The notes below the pieces were generated by a model. It worked only from the letters and a program-made list of their open reading frames with translations, searched no databases and was not told the DNA's origin. From NCBI RefSeq assembly GCF_024919275.1, contig NZ_JANWGH010000001.1:806001-870000 (forward strand): a DNA stretch of 64,000 nt, in the 5' to 3' direction. The translations under genes and the position numbers were made by a program. The DNA is from Algoriphagus limi. Lineage in GTDB: Bacteria; Bacteroidota; Bacteroidia; Cytophagales; Cyclobacteriaceae. Below are positions 16,231-23,846 of the stretch, piece by piece (the stretch's first letter is position 1; each line of letters begins with the position of its first letter).

Positions 16231-16386
16231 TTGAAAACGAAGGAATGCCCCTCTTGTGCCATGGAAATAGATGAAAAGGCACAAGTTTGTCCTATCTGCA
16301 AATACGAGTTTCCAAAACGCTCTCCTTGGATCACTTGGTTGGCTATTCTCTTATTAATCGTTTGGATATTAACCTATATTCTCTGA
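16231..16386 (+). CDS. 51-residue zinc-ribbon plus single-helix membrane protein
   Basis: A short frame easily missed because it lacks an ATG start. From TTG at 16231 it codes for two CxxC knuckles (ECPSC at 5-9 and VCPIC at 19-23), a typical zinc ribbon, a basic hinge (KRSPW), and one transmembrane helix (about 32-51) right to the end. The next gene starts 9 bp after its stop. Coding character (two knuckles plus helix in frame without interruption, no stops back to 16192) makes chance unlikely. Role unknown; such zinc-ribbon tails are common in Bacteroidota. TTG is the best start, though the exact start is uncertain. Confidence 0.7.
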   Translation: MKTKECPSCAMEIDEKAQVCPICKYEFPKRSPWITWLAILLLIVWILTYIL

Positions 16387-16395
16387 CCCTGCACC

Positions 16396-17649
16396 ATGAA
16401 AAAACGAACCTTTCTTAAATCATTGGCCGGTTTAGGCCTTGGATCCCTTGCTTCCTTTGAATCAAATGCATCTTCCTTTTCTTTGGAAAATCTGGACTTC
16501 AATGCTCCTGACCTTTGGGATCAGATTCGAAAAGGATATAAACTGAAGCCTGATTACATCAATTTAGAGAATGGCTATTACTGCTTTTTGCCGCAGGAAA
16601 CGCTAGAGAAATATATAGAGCATATTCGTGAAGTCAATTACCAAGGTTCTTATTACATGCGAACTGTTCAATGGGATAATAAAGCTAAATCAGCTGCAAA
16701 ACTTGCTGAATTAGTCGATGCGGATCCTGAGGAAGTCGCAATTACCAGAAATACAACTGAATCCTTGGATTTGATTATTGCTGGTTTCCCTTGGAATCGT
16801 GGTGATGAAGCTATCATGTCTAATCAAGATTATGGAAGCATGCTGACCATGTTTGAACTTGCTCACAGAAGGCATGGAGTACATTTGAAAAAGATCGATA
16901 TTCCTATGCATCCGCAATCCGATGAGGAAATTGTAGCAGTCTATGAGCGGGCTATTACCAGTAAGACCCGATTAATCATGGTCCCCCATATTGTCAATAT
17001 CACAGGGCATATTCTTCCTGTACGAAAAATATGCGATATGGCTCATAGTTATGGGGTTGAAGTCATGGTGGATGGAGCGCATGCAGTGGGACATTTTACT
17101 TTTTCCATGAAAGACCTGGATTGTGATTATTACGGTTCCAGCCTTCATAAATGGTTGAGTGTACCTCTTGGTGCAGGCCTTCTCTTTGTCAAAAAAGGAA
17201 AAGCAGAAAAAATCCGCCCACTTTTGGCGCCATACCAATTAGATAGGCCGGGCATATTGAATCTTAATCATACCGGAACTCATCCTGTCGCAACGGATTT
17301 AGCGGTGCTTAATGCGATTGAGTTTCAGGAAAAAATCGGAGGAAAGCGAAAAGAAGACAGGCTTCGATATGTACAAAGATATTGGTCGGATCAGGTTAGA
17401 GGTTTGAAAAATATCGACTTAAATACCCCTATCGAACCACATAGATCCTGTGCTATTGCCAACGTGGGGATCTCCAGCATGAAACCAGCTGAAATGGCTA
17501 AACGATTGATGGATGATTATAAAATCTATACAGTAGCTATTGATGGCTCTGGTGTAAGAGGTTGTCGTATTACTCCAAATATTTACACAAGCACCGATGA
17601 ACTGGATCAATTTGTCTTAGCGCTAAAAGAATTGTCAGGGAACGCATAA
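16396..17649 (+). CDS. Exported class V aminotransferase-fold protein (isopenicillin-N-epimerase/cysteine desulfurase-like)
   Basis: 417-residue PLP enzyme of fold type I. The first 26 residues (KKRTFLKSLAGLGLGSLAS) look like a twin-arginine-type signal in which one Arg is Lys, so export as a folded holoenzyme is likely but not certain. Family motifs: TRNTTESLDLIIAGFPW (phosphate cup), MVDGAHAVGHF with the PLP-binding Asp near 225, and SLHKWLSVPLGAG with the Schiff-base Lys near 251. The catalytic loop cysteine of true cysteine desulfurases is not evident; similar Tat-exported proteins are annotated as isopenicillin-N epimerase-like. The reaction is unknown. Confidence 0.85.
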   Translation: MKKRTFLKSLAGLGLGSLASFESNASSFSLENLDFNAPDLWDQIRKGYKLKPDYINLENGYYCFLPQETLEKYIEHIREVNYQGSYYMRTVQWDNKAKSAAKLAELVDADPEEVAITRNTTESLDLIIAGFPWNRGDEAIMSNQDYGSMLTMFELAHRRHGVHLKKIDIPMHPQSDEEIVAVYERAITSKTRLIMVPHIVNITGHILPVRKICDMAHSYGVEVMVDGAHAVGHFTFSMKDLDCDYYGSSLHKWLSVPLGAGLLFVKKGKAEKIRPLLAPYQLDRPGILNLNHTGTHPVATDLAVLNAIEFQEKIGGKRKEDRLRYVQRYWSDQVRGLKNIDLNTPIEPHRSCAIANVGISSMKPAEMAKRLMDDYKIYTVAIDGSGVRGCRITPNIYTSTDELDQFVLALKELSGNA

Positions 17650-17798
17650 ATAGCCCCAAATTATATTTCACAAATTTTCTATTTTAAAAATATTCAGCGG
17701 TTTTGGTTGTAATATTTTCAATTGATCGGTTGGAAAGAAGAATTTTTTGAAAATTATTTTGGATAATCTTTTCGATCGTTACAACTTTACAGCCTCAA
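17650..17798 (+). other. Promoter-bearing spacer before the arginine leader
   Basis: AT-rich, non-coding. It holds the candidate promoter described separately and no obvious terminator for the aminotransferase gene. I found no convincing palindromic ArgR box (a TGAAT-A/T4-ATTCA pattern) here. Confidence 0.5.
17730..17761 (+). promoter_or_regulatory. Candidate promoter of the arginine operon
   Basis: TTG at 17730-17732, a 22-bp spacer, then TATTTTG at 17755-17761, one base short of the TAnnTTTG consensus. Transcription would start near 17768, about 30 bases before the leader ATG. The spacing is slightly long, so this is only a candidate. Confidence 0.35.
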
Positions 17799-17918
17799 AT
17801 GAAAACCCTCTTTAACATAGCGCAAACTGAAAGTCTCCACAGAGTGTCTGTTGTGGTTTCTGAGCCTATTGTTAATTTTTCTCCAATTAGGAGGCGAAGG
17901 TATTTTTTCAGGGTTTGA
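17799..17918 (+). CDS. Arginine-rich leader peptide of the arginine operon
   Basis: 39-codon open frame from ATG 17799 to TGA 17916-17918, upstream of the arg operon and ending 104 bases before its first gene. Six of 39 residues are Arg. Four are consecutive (codons AGG AGG CGA AGG at 17889-17900, residues 31-34), a fifth (residue 38) is the second-last codon before the stop, and the sixth is residue 15. The remainder is ordinary (starts MKTLFNIAQTE). A run of regulatory-amino-acid codons near the end of a short ORF, followed by alternative hairpins, is the hallmark of ribosome-mediated attenuation (as in trp, his and leu leaders). Not a member of any family I know; coding status is inferred from this design. 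Conservation in relatives would decide it. Confidence 0.68.
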   Translation: MKTLFNIAQTESLHRVSVVVSEPIVNFSPIRRRRYFFRV

Positions 17919-17991
17919 CCCTACAGCATGCATTATTTCCCTACGTGGGAAATCCAATATTCCGCGTTCCCTTTTCTTTAATTCATTTCCC
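17910..17991 (+). promoter_or_regulatory. Candidate attenuator of the arginine operon: mutually exclusive stems
   Basis: Immediately after the Arg codons: stem A AGGGT/ACCCT (17910-17914 with 17918-17922) covering the leader stop. Stem B ATTTCCC/GGGAAAT (17935-17941 with 17947-17953) is a perfect 7-bp pair. Stem C GGGAA/TTCCC (17947-17951 with 17967-17971) is followed by TTTTCTTT, like a weak intrinsic terminator. B and C share the GGGAA strand and cannot coexist. A second ATTTCCC at 17985-17991 offers a further partner for GGGAAAT. A ribosome stalled on the Arg codons would leave stem B free to form (read-through); one reaching the stop would approach ATTTCCC and favour stem C (termination). 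The mechanism is inferred. Confidence 0.6.
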
Positions 17992-18022
17992 GCTGTCAAG
18001 CATTTAATTTCTCCAAAAAATT

Positions 18023-18706
18023 ATGGAAGAAATCACCTTTAAAATTCTGGTGGCTGACGCCAGCCACAAATCCTTTTCTCAGGAAATCACTGATGAAATG
18101 GCAAACTCTGCAAAAGCTCGAGGTACAGGTATCGCTAAGCGAAGCATTGAGTACGTTGAGACCAAGATGGAGGAAGGAAAAGCAGTTATCGCTCTTACCG
18201 GAGATGGCCGATGGGCAGGATTTTGCTACATTGAAGCTTGGGGTCATGGTAAGTATGTTGCCAACTCCGGTTTGATCGTTTCACCTGAGTTTCGAAAGTA
18301 TGGTTTGGCTCGAAAAATCAAACAGGAGATATTTAAACTCAGTCGAAGTAAATATCCGGATTCCAAGATTTTCGGTTTGACCACAGGTCCGGCTGTAATG
18401 AAAATCAACTCCGAGTTGGGTTATATCCCAGTTTCTTATGCTGACTTGACGGATGACAATGAATTCTGGAAAGGCTGTCAGAGCTGTGTAAATTATGAAA
18501 TTTTGATGTCTAAAAACCGTCAAAACTGCCTTTGCACTGCTATGCTATATGATCCCAATGCTCCTAAAAATAAGTTGGCGGAAATGGCATTGCGGAAAGA
18601 TTTTAATAAACGAATCAAATTATTTGACCGCTGGGTAAGACTTAAGAAGTATGTTTTCCTGAAGCTATCCAATTCTAAGAAATCGGTCATGAGTATATTT
18701 ATCTAA
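18023..18706 (+). CDS. GNAT-family acyltransferase, probable N-acyl(succinyl)glutamate synthase
   Basis: First structural gene of the arginine operon; 227 residues. The acetyltransferase (GNAT) core includes the beta4/P-loop-like segment GLIVSPEFRKYGLARKI at about 83-99 for acyl-CoA binding. Residues 152-171 hold a C-x2-C ... C-x-C cluster (C152, C155, C169, C171) that could bind a metal. The order acyltransferase-argG-argC-argD-argF' is, to my memory, also found in Bacteroides, where the corresponding gene was shown genetically to be needed for arginine synthesis and proposed to make N-succinylglutamate. It is not a classical ArgA or ArgJ. The acyl group is inferred from the transcarbamylase in the same operon. 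Confidence 0.75.
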   Translation: MEEITFKILVADASHKSFSQEITDEMANSAKARGTGIAKRSIEYVETKMEEGKAVIALTGDGRWAGFCYIEAWGHGKYVANSGLIVSPEFRKYGLARKIKQEIFKLSRSKYPDSKIFGLTTGPAVMKINSELGYIPVSYADLTDDNEFWKGCQSCVNYEILMSKNRQNCLCTAMLYDPNAPKNKLAEMALRKDFNKRIKLFDRWVRLKKYVFLKLSNSKKSVMSIFI

Positions 18707-18723
18707 TCAGAAAATCCTGAAAA

Positions 18724-19914
18724 ATGAAAAAAGTTGTTTTAGCCTATAGTGGTGGATTGGATACTACCTTTTGTGCCCTGCACCTTTCCAAAGATTTAGG
18801 CTATGAAGTTCATGCTGTAATCGTAAATACAGGTGGCTTCTCAAAAGAGGAATTAAAAACGATTGAAGCCAGAGCCAATTCTTTGGGAATCGCCTCTTTT
18901 ACTATTTTGGACGTAGTTCAAACCTATTACCAAGAAGTGATCAAATACTTGATTTTTGGTAATGTGCTAAAAAATGGGACCTATCCCCTATCTGTATCTG
19001 CTGAACGAATTCTCCAAGCTAAATCGCTTGCAGATTATGCTAAATCCATTGCTGCAAAAGCAGTTGCGCATGGTTCAACTGGTGCCGGAAATGATCAGGT
19101 TCGATTTGATATGATTTTCCAGACTATCGTTCCAGATATTGAAATCATTACTCCGATTCGAGATTTGAAACTTTCCAGACAGAAAGAGATTGAATACTTG
19201 AAAAAACATGGAGTAAGCATGAACTTCGAAAAAGCAGCTTATTCCATCAATAAAGGTATATGGGGAACGTCAGTTGGAGGAAAAGAAACTTTGACTTCTT
19301 CAGATTATCTTCCGGAGGAAGCTTGGCCAACTCAAATCACTGAAAAAGAGCCTAAGGAGGTCTCTTTGACTTTTGTTCAAGGTGAATTGAAAGGTGTGAA
19401 TGGAAAAAGCTTTGATAATCCTGTTGATGCTATTCAAACACTTCAGGAGTTAGCAGCGCCTTATGGAATTGGTCGAGACATCCACGTTGGTGATACGATT
19501 ATTGGTATCAAAGGAAGAGTTGGATTTGAAGCAGCTGCTCCACTAATTATCATTAAAGCACACCAATTATTGGAAAAGCATACGCTTACCAAATGGCAGC
19601 TTTTCTGGAAGAATCAAATGGCTGAGTTTTATGGCAACCACTTGCATGAGGGTCATTATTTGGATCCTGTTATGCGCAATTTGGAAGCATTCTTATCCTC
19701 TACACAGGAGTTTGTGAGTGGAGATGTATTCGTTCGTTTAGAAGAAAAACGATTTACCTTATTAGGAATATCCTCTTCCCATGACTTGATGTCTTCTAAG
19801 TTTGGAAGCTATGGGGAAATGAACAAAGGATATACAGCAGAGGATGTCAAAGGCTTCACTCGAATCTTGGGTAATCAAACTGCTATTTTCCACCAAGTAA
19901 ATCATCATGACTAA
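18724..19914 (+). CDS. argG: Argininosuccinate synthase
   Basis: Joins citrulline and aspartate with ATP to argininosuccinate, the penultimate step of arginine synthesis. 396 residues. The ATP pyrophosphatase P-loop SGGLDT is at 9-14 and GSTGAGNDQVRFD at about 117-129 (family motif GCTGKGNDQVRF-like). Start ATG 18724 is 17 bp after the acyltransferase stop, and its stop overlaps argC by 8 bp, showing operon structure. Cytoplasmic homotetramer by family knowledge. Nothing is missing. Confidence 0.95.
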   Translation: MKKVVLAYSGGLDTTFCALHLSKDLGYEVHAVIVNTGGFSKEELKTIEARANSLGIASFTILDVVQTYYQEVIKYLIFGNVLKNGTYPLSVSAERILQAKSLADYAKSIAAKAVAHGSTGAGNDQVRFDMIFQTIVPDIEIITPIRDLKLSRQKEIEYLKKHGVSMNFEKAAYSINKGIWGTSVGGKETLTSSDYLPEEAWPTQITEKEPKEVSLTFVQGELKGVNGKSFDNPVDAIQTLQELAAPYGIGRDIHVGDTIIGIKGRVGFEAAAPLIIIKAHQLLEKHTLTKWQLFWKNQMAEFYGNHLHEGHYLDPVMRNLEAFLSSTQEFVSGDVFVRLEEKRFTLLGISSSHDLMSSKFGSYGEMNKGYTAEDVKGFTRILGNQTAIFHQVNHHD

Positions 19915-20875
19915 AATCAAAACAGCTATAATCGGTGCTGCCGGATATACAGGTGGTGAGTTGATACGTTTATTGGTTCATCACCCTAACTGTGAATTGG
20001 TTTACATCCATTCGAATAGTCAAAATGGAAAACCTGTTACTACTGTTCATCCGGATTTGATTGGTGATTGTGATCTAATTTTCACGGACAGAGTTGAAAC
20101 TGAAGGATTGGATGCGGTTTTCTTAGGTTTACCGCATGGCCAAACCAAAGCTTTTTTGGAGGAACATCCCTTTCCAGAATCGACTGTAATTATTGATTTA
20201 TCTACAGACTTTAGAGATGAGTCAAATAGCTTTGTCTATGGTTTACCGGAAGTAAATAAATCGAAGATTAAGTCTTCCAAGAAAATTGCCAATCCAGGTT
20301 GTTTTGCTACTGGAATTCAATTGGCTCTTCTTCCGTCAATTGCGCAAGGCTGGGTGAAGGATATTGTACATATTTCTGGAATTACAGGGAGTACAGGTGC
20401 TGGAAAAAAATTGGCAGACACCTCTCACTTCAGCTACCGAAATAATAATATTTCTGTTTACAAGCTATTTACGCATCAGCATCTCAAAGAGATCAAACAG
20501 ACATTTGGACAGGTAAATGTCGGTTTTGATTCAGATCTTCTTTTCGTCCCCTACCGAGGTAATTTTACACGAGGAATCTGGATAACGGCTTATTTTCCTT
20601 TTGAAGGAAGTTTGGAGGAAGCAGAAAAAGCATACAAGGAATTTTATCAGGATTCGCCTTTCACCCATGTAACCTCCGAGAATTTGGACCTAAAACAAGC
20701 GGTTAATACCAACAAATGCTTGATTCAAATTCAAAAAGAAGCAGGTCAATTGGTTGTTTACTCAGCAATTGATAATCTTTTAAAGGGTGCTTCGGGTCAA
20801 GCAGTTCAAAACTTCAATTTAGCTTTTGGTTTAGATGAGAAAACCGGGTTGAATTTGAAAAGCATCGCTTTTTAA
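19907..20875 (+). CDS. argC: N-acyl-gamma-glutamyl-phosphate reductase
   Basis: NADPH-dependent reductase giving N-acyl-glutamate semialdehyde. 322 residues. The N-terminal dinucleotide-binding motif GAAGYTGGELIRLL is at 10-23; the catalytic cysteine is C132 in NPGCFATG; the substrate region SGITGSTGAGKK follows. Overlaps argG by 8 bp. In this organism the acyl group may be succinyl rather than acetyl (see argF'), but ArgC sequence alone does not show this. Cytoplasmic. Confidence 0.93.
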   Translation: MTKIKTAIIGAAGYTGGELIRLLVHHPNCELVYIHSNSQNGKPVTTVHPDLIGDCDLIFTDRVETEGLDAVFLGLPHGQTKAFLEEHPFPESTVIIDLSTDFRDESNSFVYGLPEVNKSKIKSSKKIANPGCFATGIQLALLPSIAQGWVKDIVHISGITGSTGAGKKLADTSHFSYRNNNISVYKLFTHQHLKEIKQTFGQVNVGFDSDLLFVPYRGNFTRGIWITAYFPFEGSLEEAEKAYKEFYQDSPFTHVTSENLDLKQAVNTNKCLIQIQKEAGQLVVYSAIDNLLKGASGQAVQNFNLAFGLDEKTGLNLKSIAF

Positions 20876-20936
20876 AGGAAATATTAAAAAAATCCATGCT
20901 GAGGTAAAAACCAAGCCTCACAAATCTTATTTGAAA

Positions 20937-22067
20937 ATGAAACTATTTGATGTTTATCCCTTGATTCCTGTCACCATTGAAAAAGCTCAAGGCGCAAGAC
21001 TATGGGATGATCAAGGTCAAGAATATTTGGATCTCTACGGGGGGCATGCTGTGATCTCAATCGGGCACACACATCCGCATTTTGTAAAGCGTATTAAAGA
21101 TCAATTGGATGCTATTGCTTTTTATTCGAATTCAGTTCGAATCCCAATTCAAAAAGCTTATGCAAGCAAATTAGGGGAACTTTCGGGTCTTCCTGACTAT
21201 CAATTGTTCCTTTGTAATTCCGGAGCCGAGGCCAATGAGAATGCAATCAAATTAGCTTCCTTCGCAACCGGGAAATCTGGAATGATTGCTTTTAGTGGCT
21301 CATTTCATGGAAGAACTTCAGGGGCCGTTGCATTGACTGATAATCCCAAAATTGTAGCACCCTGTAATGCTCGGGAAGATTTTCATATCCTGCCTTTCGG
21401 AGATTTAGAGGCTGTCGAAAAGGCATTCGAAAACAATTCAATTGGAGGGGTCATCATAGAAGGTATTCAGGGAGTTGGAGGAATTCAAGTTCCGGATGCT
21501 GAATTTCTTTTAGGACTATCCAAACTTTGCAAAACATATGGAGCAAAATTGATTTTGGACGAGGTTCAATCTGGTTTTGGCCGAACAGGAAAATTCTTCG
21601 CTTTCCAGTGGGCTGAGGGTTTACAACCGGATTTAATATCCATGGCAAAAGGAATGGGAAATGGATTCCCAATTGGCGGGCTCTTGATTTCGCCTGATTT
21701 TGAAGCAAGCTATGGGCTACTTGGGACTACTTTTGGAGGAAACCATCTAGCCTGCGCTGCGGGATTAGCTGTTTTGGAAGTTTTAGAATCTGAAGAGCTT
21801 CAGAAAAATGCTCAAAAGTTAGGAGATCGATTGATAGAGGAGTTAAAATCCATCCCACATATCACTGAGGTCCGAGGAAAGGGCTTAATGATAGGAATAG
21901 ATCTAGACAGAGAAGCGGGATCAATCCGTTCTGAACTAGTTTCCAAATACAAAATTTTCACTGGATCAGCCTCAAAAAAAGAAACGATTCGACTACTTCC
22001 ACCCTTGTCAGTTGAATGGAATCAATTAAATTCGTTTATAAGCGCTTTGAAAGCATTATTGGCCTAA
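20937..22067 (+). CDS. argD: N-acylornithine aminotransferase
   Basis: Class III PLP aminotransferase of 376 residues that makes N-acyl-ornithine from the semialdehyde with glutamate as donor. Residue numbers from the ATG at 20937: NSGAEANENAIK at 94-105 (PLP phosphate site), DEVQSGFGRTG at 208-218 (PLP-binding Asp), and the Schiff-base Lys K238 in SMAKGMGNG. The in-frame TTG at 20931 would add two residues; ATG is preferred. A 61-base gap precedes it with a small inverted repeat (TGAGGT ... GCCTCA), and argF' follows after 15 bp. Confidence 0.93.
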   Translation: MKLFDVYPLIPVTIEKAQGARLWDDQGQEYLDLYGGHAVISIGHTHPHFVKRIKDQLDAIAFYSNSVRIPIQKAYASKLGELSGLPDYQLFLCNSGAEANENAIKLASFATGKSGMIAFSGSFHGRTSGAVALTDNPKIVAPCNAREDFHILPFGDLEAVEKAFENNSIGGVIIEGIQGVGGIQVPDAEFLLGLSKLCKTYGAKLILDEVQSGFGRTGKFFAFQWAEGLQPDLISMAKGMGNGFPIGGLLISPDFEASYGLLGTTFGGNHLACAAGLAVLEVLESEELQKNAQKLGDRLIEELKSIPHITEVRGKGLMIGIDLDREAGSIRSELVSKYKIFTGSASKKETIRLLPPLSVEWNQLNSFISALKALLA

Positions 22068-22082
22068 ACGGCTAATCATACG

Positions 22083-23027
22083 ATGAAACAATTCACACAA
22101 TTTGAATCTAGGGAATTAGGACAGGAATTAATTGATCTTGGGCTTGAGTATAAATTCAATCCACGATTGGATATCCAAAAAGGCCAAGGAAAAAGAATTG
22201 GTTGTATTTTTCTAAATCCATCACTAAGAACCCGAGTAAGTACCCAAATAGCGGCTCAAAATTTAGGGATGGAAGCCATTGTCCTCAATATGGATAAGGA
22301 AGGATGGGCCTTGGAAATGCAAGACGGTGCAATCATGAACAAAGGTACTGTAGAGCATATCAAAGATGCCGCTGGCGTCTTGGGATCTTTTTTTGATGTG
22401 TTAGCAGTACGGGCTTTTCCAACTTTGACCCAAAAGCAAGAGGATTTAAGTGATTTTGTAATCAATCAATTCATCAAGTATGCTGGAATTCCTGTAGTTA
22501 GTCTAGAGTCCGCTATTCGGCACCCACTGCAAAGTTTAGCGGATATGATTACCATGCAGGAATATCAAAAGGAAAATAGAAAGCCAAAAGTTGTTTTGAC
22601 TTGGGCTCCACATATCAAAGCTATTCCTCATGCGGTTGCCAATAGCTTCGCAGAATGGTCACTTGGTATGGGTTATGATCTAACCATTACTCATCCGGAG
22701 GGATATGATTTGGATGAAAGTTTTACAAAAGGTGCTACATTAGAATACGATCAAAGTAAAGCACTGGAAGGAGCTGATTTTGTGTATGTTAAAAACTGGT
22801 CATCCTTTCAGGATTATGGTAAAATCCATAGCACAGATCCGAGTTGGATGCTCACCCAAAAGCACCTTGTAAATGCTCCTAACGCGAAGGTCATGCATTG
22901 TCTTCCTGTTAGAAGAAACTTAGAATTATCAGATGAGATTTTGGATAGTGACCGATCCTTAGTCCAGGTCCAAGCAAAAAATCGAATCTTCGCTGCTCAA
23001 GCTGTTTTGAGTAAAATTATTGAATAA
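22083..23027 (+). CDS. argF': N-succinylornithine carbamoyltransferase (SOTCase-type)
   Basis: Carbamoylates N-acylornithine to N-acylcitrulline; 314 residues. The carbamoyl-phosphate motif is SLRTRVST at 47-54, and the family motifs RHPLQSLAD and HCLPVRRN are both present; these fit the Bacteroides SOTCase (RHPLQSxAD) better than the Xanthomonas AOTCase (HPCQELAH). At position 90, in the loop GAIMNKGTVEH, there is Val. The equivalent residue is Pro90 in B. fragilis SOTCase and Glu92 in X. campestris AOTCase, and substitution of that Glu with Ser, Pro or Val was reported to switch AOTCase to succinylornithine (from memory). So a succinyl substrate is likely. Confidence 0.88.
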   Translation: MKQFTQFESRELGQELIDLGLEYKFNPRLDIQKGQGKRIGCIFLNPSLRTRVSTQIAAQNLGMEAIVLNMDKEGWALEMQDGAIMNKGTVEHIKDAAGVLGSFFDVLAVRAFPTLTQKQEDLSDFVINQFIKYAGIPVVSLESAIRHPLQSLADMITMQEYQKENRKPKVVLTWAPHIKAIPHAVANSFAEWSLGMGYDLTITHPEGYDLDESFTKGATLEYDQSKALEGADFVYVKNWSSFQDYGKIHSTDPSWMLTQKHLVNAPNAKVMHCLPVRRNLELSDEILDSDRSLVQVQAKNRIFAAQAVLSKIIE

Positions 23028-23045
23028 TCACCTAGGTCCCAGCCT

Positions 23046-23846
23046 ATGAAAATTTCCGTAATTAAAATCGGAGGAAATGTCATTGACAATCCAGAAAAAC
23101 TGGAAGAATTTCTCCAACAATTCGCCAAGTTTCCGGGCTATAAAATCTTGGTTCATGGTGGAGGGGTTATGGCTTCCAGATTTGGTGAGTCTCTTGGTGT
23201 AATGCCAGAAATGGTGGATGGAAGGAGAATTACTGACAAGGACACCTTGGATATCGTGACTATGGTATATGCTGGATTGATCAACAAAAACCTGGTAGCT
23301 TCACTCCAAGCCTTAGGCGTCAATGCGATTGGGATGACCGGTGCTGATGGAAATGCAATTCGTTCAGAAAAACGTCCTTTCAAGGAAATTGATTATGGTT
23401 TTGTAGGCGATGTGAAGGAAGTAAACACATCCATGATCCGTCATTTATTGGATGCTAATTTGGTTCCCGTTTTCAATGCAATTACGCATGATGGAAATGG
23501 GCAACTCTTGAATACTAATGCCGATAGCATTGCTTCAGCCGTAGCGACAAGCTTATCAAGAGGCAATGAGGTTAACCTTTATTTTTGCTTCAATAAGGCT
23601 GGCGTTTTAGTCGATGAGAAAAATGAAAACTCAATTATCCCATTGATCAATGAGGATATCTACGCCGAACTCAGAAAGGAAAATGTGATCCATTCCGGTA
23701 TGATTCCAAAGCTAGATAATGCATTTGCAGCTTTGCAAAAAGGCGTAAATCATGTTTGGATAGGTAAAGCAGAAAACCTTTTGCTTTCTACAAAAGGAAA
23801 ATTATCAGGAACCGTCATTGAACGGCATCGCTACGATTTATACTGA
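23046..23846 (+). CDS. argB: N-acylglutamate kinase
   Basis: Amino-acid-kinase-fold enzyme that phosphorylates N-acylglutamate with ATP; 266 residues. Motifs: KIGGNVIDN at 7-15 with the catalytic Lys, the glycine loop HGGGVMASRFGESLG near 37-51, and NTNADSIASAVATS near 160-173. It shares the stop/start base with the downstream M20 gene (overlap of one base, TGATGG), a sign of translational coupling. The usual N-terminal helix that mediates arginine feedback in hexameric ArgB is short or absent here, so feedback control through this enzyme may be weak; that is inference. Confidence 0.93.
   Translation: MKISVIKIGGNVIDNPEKLEEFLQQFAKFPGYKILVHGGGVMASRFGESLGVMPEMVDGRRITDKDTLDIVTMVYAGLINKNLVASLQALGVNAIGMTGADGNAIRSEKRPFKEIDYGFVGDVKEVNTSMIRHLLDANLVPVFNAITHDGNGQLLNTNADSIASAVATSLSRGNEVNLYFCFNKAGVLVDEKNENSIIPLINEDIYAELRKENVIHSGMIPKLDNAFAALQKGVNHVWIGKAENLLLSTKGKLSGTVIERHRYDLY

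Noticed and set aside
17650..17798. ArgR operator in front of the arginine operon
   Set aside because: No palindromic TGAAT...ATTCA-like box could be found; an ArgR role cannot be excluded but is not supported.
17851..18042. 63-codon frame starting with TTG between the arginine leader and the acyltransferase
   Set aside because: It overlaps the Arg-codon leader and the start of the acyltransferase in another frame, has no sensible composition, and is explained by the leader/attenuator sequence.
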